Part shown: positions 1-9,750 of the stretch, one piece after another | Layout: every line of letters begins with the position of its first letter | Position numbering within the stretch: position 1 is the first letter of the stretch | Origin: Marivibrio halodurans | Lineage (GTDB): Bacteria > Pseudomonadota > Alphaproteobacteria > UBA8366 > Aestuariispiraceae | DNA: 64,000 nucleotides | Direction of reading: 5' to 3' | NCBI RefSeq assembly: GCF_017963645.1 | Contig: NZ_JAGMWN010000003.1 | Coordinates: 124,001 to 188,000 of the forward strand | Translations under genes and position numbers: made by a program | Notes under the pieces: generated by a model | Seen by the model: only the letters and a program-made list of their open reading frames with translations | The model's database searches: none | What the model was told of the DNA's origin: nothing

Positions 1-1
1 T

Positions 2-676
2 CCGGATTCGACGACATTCGCGCTGGCTCCCGATGACTATCTCGATACGCCCTTGCTGCGCGGCCATATACGCTTTCAAGACGTCATGCATCTGGACAGG
101 ACGATGCTGACCATCATCCGAGAGCCCTCGGCGCAGACCATGAGCGTGCTCTGGCACATCGCATCCCAGGCTAAGGAAGATAGGGAACATCGTTTACTGG
201 TCGATGAAATATCTCCGGAGTCCGAAAGAGGCTTGGTCACCGTCGCGCGTGAGTTGATCGAGACCCGGGGCGGCATGCAGGCGCAATACATCTCCCCGGA
301 TTCCAACGAGCCGGAAAGAGCGCCCGAAGCCATTCCGAAGTTCCACGCCGTCGGCCTCACGGAACGCCTTCATGACTCATTGCGGCTCTTTGCCTGGAAC
401 CTCGGACTGCCGGCACCGAGCGTCATACCGCATGCGCGCAATAGTGGCGCTGGCGATATCGAAATGCCATCCAAAATCCGGGAAATCCTGGATGAACACA
501 TCCGATATGATAATCGGATGTACGATGCAGCACGCGAAAGATTCGACTCCGATTTCTCGGAACTTTGCAAGGCTGCGGGGAGCGAGCGTCAGATAGACGC
601 CTATCTCAACTACCGTGCCGCCCCCAAGTTTTCCAAGCAGGCCCTCCGCCAACTCATCGCCAGGAAGTTCACCTGA
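2..676 (+). CDS. Sulfotransferase-like protein, C-terminal part
   Basis: The reading frame is already open at the left edge of the window, so the N-terminus and the PAPS 5'-phosphate loop lie outside. The visible 224 residues contain GHIRF followed shortly by a TIIREPSAQTMS block. This resembles the LRDPxxRxxS 3'-phosphate-binding strand of Sulfotransfer_2-type sulfotransferases (family knowledge). The C-terminal half is helical and charged, as expected for the end of such proteins. If the assignment holds, it would transfer a sulfate group to a carbohydrate or similar acceptor. The gene converges on the PadR-like gene, with 42 bp between the stops. Function is tentative because the best diagnostic region is missing. 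Confidence 0.5.
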   Translation, partial: PDSTTFALAPDDYLDTPLLRGHIRFQDVMHLDRTMLTIIREPSAQTMSVLWHIASQAKEDREHRLLVDEISPESERGLVTVARELIETRGGMQAQYISPDSNEPERAPEAIPKFHAVGLTERLHDSLRLFAWNLGLPAPSVIPHARNSGAGDIEMPSKIREILDEHIRYDNRMYDAARERFDSDFSELCKAAGSERQIDAYLNYRAAPKFSKQALRQLIARKFT

Positions 677-718
677 TCCGGTGGCGGGAACTTCCGCCCC
701 TCGCTTCCGAAAGAATCC

Positions 719-1264
719 TCACCCCAACGCCAGCGCGTCCATTCGCGCTTCCAGCCAAGCGAGGCGGCGGTCGGCCTGCTCTATGTCGAAGGCCAGCCAT
801 TCGGCCATGGGACGGGTCTCGTATTCCGTCGCGAGCTCGGCGATGCGCGCGCGTTCGGTACGCACGAGATCGGCGATCATATCGAGTTGTTCCTCCTGCG
901 TCTCCGCATCCTGGAGCGGCAGGAAACGAAGCTTCAGCAGCAGGACGAGCCGGCTGATATCGTTGAGCGGCGCGCGAACGGCCGCCGCCATCAACTGGTG
1001 GAAAGTGCGGCATCCGGCATCGGTGATCGCGATTTCCCGGCTGGGGGAACCGCTGCCGGCCCCACCCGTTTCCTCCGCCAGCCCCTCGATCAACAGAAGT
1101 TCCAGGGAAGACCCGAGAAGATCGAGCGACGGCCCGACGACCCGCGCGGTAAAGAAGCGGATTTCGTCGGCCAGCGCATCGTAATGGCGCCCCCCTTCCA
1201 TCAGCCCGCCGAGGGCGGCCAGTCGGACGGCTTCGGTCGGCACCAACGAACGATCGCGATACAT
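719..1264 (-). CDS. PadR-family-like transcriptional regulator
   Basis: This 181-residue protein has an N-terminal winged-helix-like segment (about residues 10-75: VRLAALGGLMEGGRHYDAL and a following recognition-helix region). A long charged helical C-terminal half (about 100-181) resembles the dimerising Vir_act_alpha_C helices of PadR regulators. ATG is preceded by GGGAG nine bases upstream. It lies downstream of, and in the same direction as, the polyamine-type transporter genes, but a strong hairpin at 1381-1410 separates them, so it is probably transcribed on its own. The ligand and targets are unknown. The fold class is moderately sure; any link to the transporter is only positional. 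Confidence 0.6.
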   Translation of the reverse strand: MYRDRSLVPTEAVRLAALGGLMEGGRHYDALADEIRFFTARVVGPSLDLLGSSLELLLIEGLAEETGGAGSGSPSREIAITDAGCRTFHQLMAAAVRAPLNDISRLVLLLKLRFLPLQDAETQEEQLDMIADLVRTERARIAELATEYETRPMAEWLAFDIEQADRRLAWLEARMDALALG

Positions 1265-1380
1265 CGGGGACGGCTCCCTGCTACTTGATCCTGCCTCGTG
1301 CCGGCCACTCTATGCGGGCACGCCCGCCCTGACCAGAGGCACAACCGCGCGCATCCCGCGCCCCTGTCTCATATAGAGAA

Positions 1381-1410
1381 ACGGCGCGCGAAGTTCCCTC
1401 CGCGCGCCGT
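1381..1410 (-). terminator. Rho-independent terminator of the polyamine-type ABC operon
   Basis: A perfect 10-bp inverted repeat (ACGGCGCGCG / CGCGCGCCGT) with a 10-base loop starts about 27 bases after the potC-like stop. On the minus strand it is followed by TTTCTCTAT. Position and shape fit an intrinsic terminator. Confidence 0.75.
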
Positions 1411-1436
1411 TCGAGGATATTCCTCCACCGCGAAAA

Positions 1437-2288
1437 TCAACCGGGCGAGAGCCCGCGCAGCCTCTCGTTGCGCCGACGCAGCAACTCCAACGTGGTCAAC
1501 AGCACGATCGACAGACAGACCAGGAGTGTCGCCACGGCAAGGATCGTCGGACTGATCTGCTCACGGATACCCGACCACATCTGGATCGGCGCCGTGCGCT
1601 GCTCCGGCCCGGAGATGAAGAGCACGACCACGATCTCGTCGAAGGAAGTGATGAAGGCGAAGAGCGCGCCCGAGATCACCCCCGGCGTCACCAGCGGCAG
1701 GATCACCTTGAAGAAGGTCCGGATCGGCGGCGCGCCCAGATTGGCCGCGGCCCGCGTCAAGGAATGGTCGAACCCCATGAGGGTCGAGGTCACCGTGATC
1801 ACGACGAAGGGCGTGCCCAGGGCCGCATGGGCCAGGATCACACCGATATAGGTCTGCACCAGATTGATCTTCGAGTAGAAGAAAAACATAGCCGCCGCCG
1901 AGATGATGAGCGGCACGATCATCGGCGAGATCAACAAGCCCATCACCACGCTGCGATAGGGCATGTAGCGGCTGGAGAGCCCCAGAGCCGCAACCGTTCC
2001 CAGGACCGTGGACACCAGCGTCGCGCAGATCGCGATAAAGAAACTGTTGTAGATCGACCCCATCCACCGGTCGGAATTGAAGAAGTCCGCGTACCAACGC
2101 AGCGAGTATCCCTCCGGATCGAACGCCAGCATCTTCGGGGAGAAGGTGAAATAAGGCTCGGCATTGAAGCTGAGCGGGATGATCACCAACAGCGGACCGA
2201 TCAGGAAGATGAAGACCAGCGTGCAGAAAATCCGAAAGATCCAGATCCAGACCTTCTCCGCATTGGTCGCGTGCGGGGGCATACCCAT
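1437..2288 (-). CDS. potC: ABC transporter permease, PotC-like (spermidine/putrescine family)
   Basis: This 283-residue inner-membrane permease has about six hydrophobic segments. It carries an EAA-type cytoplasmic loop near residues 185-210 (AAANLGAPPIRTFFKVILP) that contacts the ATPase. The SFDEIVVVLF stretch after it is typical of PotC/PotI permeases. The start is supported by GGGAGGG seven bases upstream, and the gene follows the potB-like gene by 18 bp. With the other permease it would form the membrane channel of a polyamine-type importer. Within this family related importers also carry other substrates, so spermidine or putrescine is an inference from family resemblance. Confidence 0.85.
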   Translation of the reverse strand: MGMPPHATNAEKVWIWIFRIFCTLVFIFLIGPLLVIIPLSFNAEPYFTFSPKMLAFDPEGYSLRWYADFFNSDRWMGSIYNSFFIAICATLVSTVLGTVAALGLSSRYMPYRSVVMGLLISPMIVPLIISAAAMFFFYSKINLVQTYIGVILAHAALGTPFVVITVTSTLMGFDHSLTRAAANLGAPPIRTFFKVILPLVTPGVISGALFAFITSFDEIVVVLFISGPEQRTAPIQMWSGIREQISPTILAVATLLVCLSIVLLTTLELLRRRNERLRGLSPG

Positions 2289-2306
2289 GGCTTGACCCTC
2301 CCTTTC

Positions 2307-3557
2307 CTACGAGAACTTCAAGCTGTCGATGCCGATCAGCTTGTTATAGAGCCAATAGAGGATCAGCACGAGCGCCAGCAGGATCGAGCCCAAGGCCGCC
2401 GCCAGCCCCCAATTCAGCGAGGACTGCATGTGGTAGGCGATGAAGTTCGTGATGAAGCGCCCGCTCTCGCCGCCGACGAGCGCCGGGGTGATGTAGTAGC
2501 CGATCGACAGGATGAAGACGAGAATGCCACCCGCCCCGATTCCAGGCACCGTCTGAGGCACATAGACCCGGATATAGGCCTTTGTCGGTGGCGCCCCCAG
2601 CGAGCGCGCGGCCCGCATGTAGGAAGGCGGAATAGTCTTCATCACGCTATAGAGCGGCAGGATCATGAAGGGCAGCAGGATATGCGTCATCGCCACGACC
2701 GTGCCGATCTCGTTATAGATCATCTGCAATCGCCCATCGTCGCCGATGACGCCCACCCAAACCAAGAGGTCGTTGAGCACGCCCTGCGATTGCAGGATCG
2801 CGATCCACGTGGTGGTGCGCACCAGCAGACTGGTCCAGAAGGGCAGCAGCACCAGGATCATCAACAGATTCGAATAGCGCAACGGCAAGGTCGCCATCAA
2901 ATAGGCGACCGGATAGCCCAGGAGCAGCGTCAGGAAGGTGATCAGGATGCTCATCCAGATCGTCTTCCAGAACAGATCGACGTGAATCTGATAGTAGTCC
3001 GCCTTCTCGACGATATCGCCCTCGGGCGTGTATTTCATGTCGAGGGCGTCGAGATAGTAGGACAGCGTGTAGGGATCGGATTCCCGCTTGATCGTCAGCC
3101 AGACCGCCGGATCGCCCCAATCCTCGTCGGCATCGATCATCGCTTCCTTGTAGGGTGGCTCCCAACCCGCGGCGCGGCGGGCGGATCGCGTGATCAGGCT
3201 GCGTCCACCACTGATCTCGTAATTGAGGCGGGTGCCGACGCGACCGATGGTCCGGTTCTTCGCGCCTTCCGCGAGATCAGCGGCGGCGGCGGCGTAGACT
3301 TCCTCGGGAGGAAGTCCTTGATCGTCCCATTCCTCAAGCGCGGCGACCGTGCGCGGAAGATTCTCGTTGATCTCCGGGTTCTGGACGCTGCGGAACAGCA
3401 TCTCCCCGATCGGGAAAAGGAAGGTGATAAGCAGGAAGAGCAGCAGCGGCGCGACAAGCCCGACCGCGCGCATCCGGCTGCGCCGCTGGGCCCGGGCAAG
3501 GCTAACCTTGAGCGGTTCGCCGTCTACGGTCTTCAATACCTCGTTCGTCGTCGCCAT
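2307..3557 (-). CDS. potB: ABC transporter permease, PotB-like
   Basis: This 416-residue permease is longer than classic PotB (about 280). The first membrane segment (about residues 32-52) is followed by an extra-cytoplasmic region of some 140 residues, and then by the usual five-helix core. The EAA loop (AARSLGAPPTKAYIRVYVP) is clear near residue 315. A large insertion after helix 1 is seen in a subgroup of alphaproteobacterial permeases of this class. The start ATG has only a weak AGCGAG ribosome site. A 390-bp gap with strong hairpins separates it from the binding-protein gene, which suggests lower expression of the permeases than of the binding protein. Confidence 0.85.
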   Translation of the reverse strand: MATTNEVLKTVDGEPLKVSLARAQRRSRMRAVGLVAPLLLFLLITFLFPIGEMLFRSVQNPEINENLPRTVAALEEWDDQGLPPEEVYAAAAADLAEGAKNRTIGRVGTRLNYEISGGRSLITRSARRAAGWEPPYKEAMIDADEDWGDPAVWLTIKRESDPYTLSYYLDALDMKYTPEGDIVEKADYYQIHVDLFWKTIWMSILITFLTLLLGYPVAYLMATLPLRYSNLLMILVLLPFWTSLLVRTTTWIAILQSQGVLNDLLVWVGVIGDDGRLQMIYNEIGTVVAMTHILLPFMILPLYSVMKTIPPSYMRAARSLGAPPTKAYIRVYVPQTVPGIGAGGILVFILSIGYYITPALVGGESGRFITNFIAYHMQSSLNWGLAAALGSILLALVLILYWLYNKLIGIDSLKFS

Positions 3558-3947
3558 GGCTCGCTATGGCCCCCCATTTCAACGCGTCCCGATCAATGCC
3601 GGGACCACAAGTCATGCCGCCCCGCGCCCGACCGGCGCCATCCCCAAATTACCAATTCGCTACGGTCCGTCCGTTCGCCACGCGTCGCCCGCCGCCCATC
3701 GATCGATCACCCCATGCGGGATATCGGCGGAAACGCACCAGGGCGCCCTCTGTCCGGCCCGACGACCTCTCCCCTCAAGGCATTCCGTCCGCGGGACCGT
3801 CGACCCTCTCATGGGGGCGTTGGCATGGTCCGCCTACGTAAAGTCAATAACTAGAAAATCACCCGGTTCAGATGATACCGGGGGTCGGGGACGGCACCGA
3901 TCAGATAGTGCCGCCCCCGCCATTCCCGTATCAGCGCAAGGCGCCGA
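3558..3947. other. Intergenic gap between potD-like and potB-like genes
   Basis: Apart from the hairpin pair at 3862-3918, this 390-bp stretch holds no convincing gene. Open frames crossing it lack coding character and ribosome sites. It may carry a secondary promoter for the permeases, but no clear -35/-10 pair stands out. Confidence 0.5.
3862..3918 (-). terminator. Tandem hairpins (attenuator/partial terminator) after the binding-protein gene
   Basis: Read on the minus strand, about 30 bases after the potD-like stop, an 11-bp stem (plus-strand arms 3887-3897 and 3908-3918, one G-U pair, 10-base loop) is followed by a second 6-bp stem (3862-3867 with 3877-3882). A short T run (TTTT) comes next. 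Such structures between a binding-protein gene and its permeases commonly protect the upstream mRNA and reduce read-through. Confidence 0.55.
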
Positions 3948-5039
3948 TCAGCTGGCCAGCCACGCGTTGAAGCGCTCGGTCAGCTCGTCGAGATAGTCCG
4001 CCCAGAACTCGTCGTTCTTCGGCAGGGCCGTCTCGAAGTTCGGGCCATAGGTCGGCATGTGCGGCTTCATGTCGATGCCGGTCTCGGCATGGGTCGAAAC
4101 CAGCGGCGCCGAGGACTTACGAGCCGGGCCGTAGGAAATGTACTTGGCCTGGTCCGCGAGACGCTGCGTGTCGGTGGCGAACTTCAGGAAGTCGGCCATC
4201 TTGTCCAGCTTGCCCTTCGGCACGACCCAACCGTCGAGCTCGAACACCTGACCGTCCCAGATAATCTCGAACGGCTGATCCTCGCTGACCTGGGCGTTGA
4301 AGATACGGCCGTTATAGGCGGACGCGAAGGCGACCTCCTGGTCGGCCAGAAGCTGCGGCGCCTGCGCGCCCTCTTCCCACCAGATCACGTGATCCTTGAT
4401 CGTGTCGAGCTTGGCGAAGGCGCGCGCGACGCCCTCCTCGGTCTCGAGCGTGTCGTAGACGTCCTCCGGCGCGACGCCGTCGGCGATCAGCGCCCACTCG
4501 AGATTGTTGATCGGCTTACGCTGCAGCGCGCGCTTACCCGGATAGTTCTCGACGTCGAACACGGCTTCCATGCTCGTCGGCTGCTTGTCCTCCGGGAACA
4601 TCGCCGTGTTGAAGGCGATGATGTTGGAATAGACGATCTGCGGCACGAAGCAGTCCGAGAGCGAGCCCTGGACGAAATCCTCGGTCGGCGGCGTGCCGTC
4701 CGGAGCCGCGGCCAGGACCGCATCGTGATCGATCGGCTCGACCAAGCCTTCGGCGCAGGCGATGATCGCCTCCGACGGCAGCATGTCGACCAGATCCCAG
4801 ACGACGTTATCCGCCTGGACCTGCGCCCGCAGGCCGGCCAGCGCGGTCTGCGCCTTGTTCTCGAAGATCATGTCGACGTCGGGATTTTTCTCTTCCCACG
4901 GATCGACATAGGCCTTCTGCTGGCTCGCCTCGTAGGCGCCGCCCCAAGAGACGATCGTCTGCGTCTCCTGGGCCTGAGCCACGCCGGCCGCGAAGACCGC
5001 CGCGCCCGCCAGGACGCTGGTTGCAAGCAACTTCTTCAT
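3948..5039 (-). CDS. potD: Periplasmic substrate-binding protein, PotD/PotF-like
   Basis: This 363-residue exported protein starts with a signal peptide (MKKLLATSVLAGAAVFAAG, cleavage near AQA-QE). It continues with the family 1 solute-binding fold: TIVSWGGAYEASQQKAYVDP at the mature N-terminus, then DLVDMLPSEAI. The frame stays open upstream to 5279, but the ATG at 5039 has AGGGAGAA just upstream and begins the signal peptide, so it is preferred. It would capture a polyamine-like cation and deliver it to the two permeases. It lies 142 bp after the ATPase gene and before the hairpin pair. The substrate cannot be settled from the sequence. Confidence 0.85.
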   Translation of the reverse strand: MKKLLATSVLAGAAVFAAGVAQAQETQTIVSWGGAYEASQQKAYVDPWEEKNPDVDMIFENKAQTALAGLRAQVQADNVVWDLVDMLPSEAIIACAEGLVEPIDHDAVLAAAPDGTPPTEDFVQGSLSDCFVPQIVYSNIIAFNTAMFPEDKQPTSMEAVFDVENYPGKRALQRKPINNLEWALIADGVAPEDVYDTLETEEGVARAFAKLDTIKDHVIWWEEGAQAPQLLADQEVAFASAYNGRIFNAQVSEDQPFEIIWDGQVFELDGWVVPKGKLDKMADFLKFATDTQRLADQAKYISYGPARKSSAPLVSTHAETGIDMKPHMPTYGPNFETALPKNDEFWADYLDELTERFNAWLAS

Positions 5040-5181
5040 AGCAAAGCTTCTCCCTGCTGGTTGGATATCAAACCGATCGGGCAGGTTGTCACCACGCCGC
5101 CATCGGCTCCTCTTCTTCCGTGCCACGCGAGAGCGGGATGGCCCCCGCACGCCCCGCGCCGGCACGAGAACGCTCGCCCGG

Positions 5182-6306
5182 TCAGCCGACCGTTTCCGGC
5201 CCACCGGACGGATCGAGCGCGCGGCAGTCCTCCGCCGCCCACCCAAGCGTCGTTTCCTTGCCGACCTCCAGGACCGCATGTCCGTGAGCGTTCGGCACCT
5301 TGACGACGAAGCTATCGTTCCCCGCGACGGTCACGCGGGTCCGGATATGATCGCCCAGATAGATGAGCTCCTCGACGCGCGCCTTGCGGGTGTTTTCATA
5401 GGCTCCCTCGCCGGGATTGATCGTCACCCGTTCCGGACGCAAGGACAGCGTGGTCCGGTCACCCACCTGCTCCACATTGACGCGCAGCGCCTTCACCATG
5501 CCGCCGTCATTGTCGAGTTCGACGTCGCAGATATCGCCGTTGATCGCCTTGACCGTCCCGAAAAGCCGGTTGTTCTCGCCGATGAAGCCGGCGACGAAGG
5601 CGTTCTTGGGCTTCTCATAGAGGCCGTCGGGCGTATCCAACTGCTGAATGATGCCGTCGTCGAAGACCGCGATGCGGTTCGACATGGTCAGCGCCTCGCT
5701 CTGGTCGTGCGTCACATAGACGACGGACACGCCGAGTTGCTCGTGGATATGCTTGATCTCGTACTGCATCTCCTCGCGGAGATTCTTGTCGAGCGCGCCG
5801 AGCGGCTCGTCCATCAGCACCAGATCCGGCTCGAAGACCAGCGCGCGGGCAACCGCGACGCGCTGCTGCTGGCCACCCGAAAGTTGCCCGGGGCGGCGCC
5901 CCGCCATCTGCGGCAGACGCACCATCTCCAGGGCACGGGTCACCTTGGCCTCGATATCGGCCTTGCCCATGCCGCGCACTTCGAGCGGAAAGGCAAGGTT
6001 CTCGGCCACCGTCATGTGCGGGAACAGCGCGTAATTCTGGAACACCATGCCAATCCCGCGCTTATGCGGCGGCACCCGGTTGATCGGTGTGTTCTTGAGA
6101 TAAATTTCCCCGTTGGTGGCCGGCTCGAACCCGGCCAGCATCATCAGGCAGGTGGTCTTGCCCGACCCGGACGGCCCCAACATCGTCAGGAACTCACCGG
6201 TATCGACGTTCAGGTTGAGGTTCTTAACGACCAGCGTCTCGCCGTCGTAACTCTTCTGAACATTCTCGAAACGGACGATGTAATCGCCCGAGGCGTCATT
6301 GGACAT
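5182..6306 (-). CDS. potA: ABC transporter ATP-binding protein, PotA-like
   Basis: This 374-residue ATPase has Walker A (GPSGSGKTT, about residues 44-52), a Q-loop (VFQNYALFPHMTV), the signature LSGGQQQRVAVARAL, Walker B (LVLMDEPLGALD) and an H-loop (VTHDQSEAL). The C-terminal third (about 245-374) is the TOBE-type regulatory domain (SLRPERVTINPG). This layout is typical of PotA in polyamine importers. It powers uptake through the two downstream permeases. The ATG has a GGAG site upstream. It is the first gene of the importer operon; the 511-bp gap before it should hold the promoter. Confidence 0.9.
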   Translation of the reverse strand: MSNDASGDYIVRFENVQKSYDGETLVVKNLNLNVDTGEFLTMLGPSGSGKTTCLMMLAGFEPATNGEIYLKNTPINRVPPHKRGIGMVFQNYALFPHMTVAENLAFPLEVRGMGKADIEAKVTRALEMVRLPQMAGRRPGQLSGGQQQRVAVARALVFEPDLVLMDEPLGALDKNLREEMQYEIKHIHEQLGVSVVYVTHDQSEALTMSNRIAVFDDGIIQQLDTPDGLYEKPKNAFVAGFIGENNRLFGTVKAINGDICDVELDNDGGMVKALRVNVEQVGDRTTLSLRPERVTINPGEGAYENTRKARVEELIYLGDHIRTRVTVAGNDSFVVKVPNAHGHAVLEVGKETTLGWAAEDCRALDPSGGPETVG

Positions 6307-6817
6307 GCGCTCCGCTCGCCCCCTTATGTCTCCCGCCGAGCCGGCCCCATCGACATGATCGATGCCAGCGTCGCGGCTGCACGGTTACCCCCAAACACGG
6401 AACCCGGATGCCCGGATCGCGTGCCTCTCCTCTCTTTCCGTCGCATTGGCCTTCGGAAACCAATGCACGCGCCCAAGCCTCCGGTCGCCCCGGAGACGAA
6501 CGAGCGCCTATATGTCGCCGACTACGACAAACAGGGCCCCATGTGCGGCATCGATGACGAGCCGCGCCATTCGTTTCCTCCTGGGCCCTTGCCGGCGACG
6601 AGTCCTTGTCGTGCCTTGAAGATTGCCTGCCCGATCCTGCTCATTGTGGCCTTATCGAGATTTTTATTGTCCGCGCGTCGTGGGCGCGCCTCTTCGGCCT
6701 TGGTTAGATGCAGCCTAACCCGTTGGAAGCTATAATGTGAAGGTTAAAATCCAATCGATCTTCACAATTCCGTCACAGATAGCAACAAATGCGACAGCGG
6801 CGGCATTCGGGCGCGCC
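6307..6817. other. Intergenic region upstream of the importer operon
   Basis: This 511-bp gap between hemA and the ATPase gene has no convincing coding frame. It is locally less GC-rich near 6650-6790. It contains an inverted repeat GGTTAG-N7-CTAACC at 6702-6720 and a TATAAT hexamer at 6731-6736 on the plus strand without a good -35. The minus-strand promoter of the importer operon, and possibly a hemA terminator, should lie here, but I cannot place them. Confidence 0.4.
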
Positions 6818-8029
6818 CTACGCGGCTGCGGAGAGATCAAGCAGCCGCCAGACATCCAGCAACCCCTCGATCAGCCGGTCCATCTGTGCGTCCGTGTGAT
6901 ATGGGGTCGGTGTCAGCCGCAAACGCTCCGTCCCATGCGGCACGGTCGGATAGTTGATCGGCTGGACATAAATCGCGTGCCGCTCCATCAACAGGTCGGA
7001 TGCGCGCCGACAGGCCACCGGATCGCCGACCAGGACAGGCACGACATGGCTTTCCGAGGGCATTACCGGCAATCCGGCGGCGCGCAATTTCGCCTTAAGC
7101 GTCGCCGCGCGTTCCTGATGGCGCGCGCGCAGGCCGGGCTCGTTCTTGATGATCCGCACGCTGGTGAGCGCGCCCGCCGCGATCGCCGGCGGCAACGCCG
7201 TCGTGAAGATGAAACCGTTGCCGAAGCTGCGGATGAAATCGACCGTCGCGGCCGATGCCGCCACATAGCCTCCGATCACCCCGAACCCCTTGGCGAGCGT
7301 GCCCTGGATCACGCCGACGCGGTCCATGACCCCGTCGCGCTCCGCGATACCGCCGCCCCGCGCGCCATACATGCCGACGGCATGCACCTCGTCCAGATAG
7401 CTGAAGGCGCCGTGCGATTCGCAGACCGTCAGCAGGGCGTCGAGCGGCGCCACGTCGCCATCCATGGAATAGACGCTCTCGAACATGACGAGCTTCGGGC
7501 GTTCCGGGTCGTCGGCGGCGAGCAAACGATCAAGATCGGCCGGATCGTTGTGCTTGAATATCCGCTTCTCCGCCCGGCTGTGGCGCAGCCCCTCGATCAT
7601 GGAATTGTGGTTGAGGGCGTCGGAATAGACGATGCAGCCCGGCAGGCGCGAGGCCAGCGTGGCAAGCGCGGTCATATTCGCGACATAGCCGGAGGTGAAG
7701 ATGAGTGCCGCCTCCTTGCCGTGCAGATCGGCCAGTTCGCGCTCCAACAACACATGGAGATGATTCGTACCGGAGATATTGCGCGTGCCGCCGGCGCCCG
7801 CGCCATGCTGGGCGATCGCCTCCTGCATGGCATAGAGCACCTCGGGATGCTGGCCCATGCCCATGTAATCGTTGGAGCACCAGACCGTCACATCCTCGAC
7901 CGCGTCGCCCACATGGCGGCGCGCGCGGGGGAAGTCCCCGGCGCAACGCTCAAGCTCCGCGAAAACCCGATAATCGCCGACGCGCTTCAGCGCATCCAAG
8001 CGTTCGGTAAAGAACTTCTCGTAATCCAT
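6818..8029 (-). CDS. hemA: 5-aminolevulinate synthase
   Basis: This 403-residue PLP enzyme condenses glycine and succinyl-CoA to 5-aminolevulinate, the first step of haem synthesis by the C4 route. It starts [14 protein letters not shown], as in alphaproteobacterial HemA proteins. It shows [16 protein letters not shown], the glycine/PLP region SGTNH, the cofactor aspartate region [18 protein letters not shown], and the PLP lysine in [13 protein letters not shown]. Its length matches the family. The ATG has GCGAGGGG immediately upstream. It is likely transcribed separately from or together with the aminotransferase 128 bp upstream on the same strand. Confidence 0.95.
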   Translation of the reverse strand: MDYEKFFTERLDALKRVGDYRVFAELERCAGDFPRARRHVGDAVEDVTVWCSNDYMGMGQHPEVLYAMQEAIAQHGAGAGGTRNISGTNHLHVLLERELADLHGKEAALIFTSGYVANMTALATLASRLPGCIVYSDALNHNSMIEGLRHSRAEKRIFKHNDPADLDRLLAADDPERPKLVMFESVYSMDGDVAPLDALLTVCESHGAFSYLDEVHAVGMYGARGGGIAERDGVMDRVGVIQGTLAKGFGVIGGYVAASAATVDFIRSFGNGFIFTTALPPAIAAGALTSVRIIKNEPGLRARHQERAATLKAKLRAAGLPVMPSESHVVPVLVGDPVACRRASDLLMERHAIYVQPINYPTVPHGTERLRLTPTPYHTDAQMDRLIEGLLDVWRLLDLSAAA

Positions 8030-8157
8030 CCCCTCGCTTCCGCGCGTGGTGTCCCGGCTATCGCGATAGCCCGCAGACTATCCCGCTATTCCGGCCGCGT
8101 CATCCTCGGCCACGCCCATCTGGGGCATTTGGCCGCGCCGCGCCGCGGGCGCCTCCT

Positions 8158-9597
8158 TCAAGCGGCCGCGCGCTCAAGCCATCGGGCCGTGTCGTCGAGC
8201 GCCCGGGCGAAGCGATCCAGCATCTCCCCGATCTCCGCTTCCGTGATGATCAGCGGCGGGCAGAAGGCGATCCCGTCCCCCGGCACCGGCCGGATGATGA
8301 GGCCGTGCTCGTGCGCGCGCTCCGCGCAATGGACGCCGACGCCGCGCGCGGGATCGAACGGCGTGCCATTCGCCTTGTCGGCCACCATCTGCACCGCGCC
8401 GAGGAGACCGACGCCCCGCACCTCCCCGACCAGCGGATGGTCCAGGAACCGCCGACGCAGCCCCTCCTGAAGCGCGGGCGCGACGGCGCGTACATGCCCC
8501 AGGATATCGCGCTCCTCGTAGATCTTGAGCGTCTCCAGCGCCACCGCCGCCGCGACCGGATGCCCGGAATAGGTATAGCCATGCCCGAAGGTGCCGATCT
8601 TACCCGTGTTGCGCGCGACCATATCGGCGATCTCGCCCGATATCATCACGGCCGAGATCGGCATGTATGCCGCCGACAAGGCCTTCGCGACACTGACCAT
8701 ATCGGGCCGGATGTCGAAGGTCTCGCAGCCGAACATGGCGCCCGTGCGGCCGAAGCCACAGATCACCTCGTCCGCGACGAGCAGGACATCGTGCTTGCGC
8801 AAAACCTTCTGAATCTTCTCGAAATAAGTCGGTGGCGGAACCAGAACGCCGCCTGCCCCCATCACCGGTTCCACGAACATGGCGGCGACCGTTTCCGGCC
8901 CTTCGGATTCGATCAGGGCGTCGAGTTCCTCGGCACGCCGCGTGGCGAAATCCTCCGCGCTTTCTCCCGCCTCGGCCTCGGCATAGTGGTGCGGCGATCC
9001 GGTATGCAGGATATCCGCGATCGGCAGGTTGAAGTCGCGGTGGTTATAGGGAAGTCCCGTTAGGCTCGCCGTCGCCACCGTCACCCCGTGATAGCCCTTG
9101 AGGCGGGAAATGATCTTCCGTTTCTCCGGCCGGCCGCGGGCGTTGTTATAGTACCAGATCAGCTTGATGGCGGTATCGTTCGCCTCCGAGCCGGAATTGG
9201 CGAAGAACACCTTATCCATCGGCCCGCCGGGCGCGGACGGCGCCATGGCGATCAGCCGCTCGGCCAGGTCGATCGCCGGATCGTGGCTCTTATGCGAAAA
9301 CAAGTGATAGAAGGGCAGTTCGCGCATCTGGCGCGTCGCCGCCTCGATCAGGCGTTCCTCCCCGAACCCCAGCGCCGCGCACCAGAGGCCCGACATGCCC
9401 TCGATATAGTCCTTGCCGGCATCGTCGGTCACCCGAATGCCACCGCCGCCCCGCATGATGGTGGGACCGCGCGTCCCATGCGCGACGGCATTCGTATAGG
9501 GATGAAGGATATGGGCGACGTCCTTCGCCGCCGGGGAATTGCCGCGCGTCGGGCCGTCCGCGACGGTGCCGTCGGTGGGGCTTTCTGGGTCGGCCAT
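8158..9597 (-). CDS. Class III PLP aminotransferase (polyamine/omega-amino acid:pyruvate type)
   Basis: This 479-residue fold-type I aminotransferase has the class III signatures FANSGSEANDTAIKL (cofactor phosphate), VADEVICGFGRTG (PLP aspartate) and the Schiff-base lysine in SVAKALSAAYMP. Sequence style (HPYTNAVAHGTRGP, YIEGMSGLWCAALGFG) matches the SpuC-like putrescine/spermidine or taurine/beta-alanine:pyruvate group. The frame is open to 9630, but the ATG at 9597 has GAGGAG 11 bases upstream and is preferred. A polyamine substrate would fit the importer encoded nearby, which is an inference from context. It is divergent from the ribokinase-family gene. Confidence 0.8.
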   Translation of the reverse strand: MADPESPTDGTVADGPTRGNSPAAKDVAHILHPYTNAVAHGTRGPTIMRGGGGIRVTDDAGKDYIEGMSGLWCAALGFGEERLIEAATRQMRELPFYHLFSHKSHDPAIDLAERLIAMAPSAPGGPMDKVFFANSGSEANDTAIKLIWYYNNARGRPEKRKIISRLKGYHGVTVATASLTGLPYNHRDFNLPIADILHTGSPHHYAEAEAGESAEDFATRRAEELDALIESEGPETVAAMFVEPVMGAGGVLVPPPTYFEKIQKVLRKHDVLLVADEVICGFGRTGAMFGCETFDIRPDMVSVAKALSAAYMPISAVMISGEIADMVARNTGKIGTFGHGYTYSGHPVAAAVALETLKIYEERDILGHVRAVAPALQEGLRRRFLDHPLVGEVRGVGLLGAVQMVADKANGTPFDPARGVGVHCAERAHEHGLIIRPVPGDGIAFCPPLIITEAEIGEMLDRFARALDDTARWLERAAA

Positions 9598-9750
9598 TGG
9601 TTTTCGGGCTCCTCTGCGCATCACCGTCACGCATCGCCGCGACGCAGCACCGGCGCCGGGTGACTTCGGGCGACGCTACACCCGCGCACGCGAACGCGGC
9701 AAGCGACGCCCGGCTCCGCCACGCCACCGACGGTTTCCGTCATTCTCCTG

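Noticed and set aside
1764-3854. Long plus-strand open frame over the permease genes
   Set aside because: Arg/His/Asp-rich nonsense without motifs; the minus strand carries two permeases with EAA loops.
6702-6736. Plus-strand promoter (TATAAT) with adjacent inverted repeat
   Set aside because: No acceptable -35 at the right distance and no plus-strand gene downstream.
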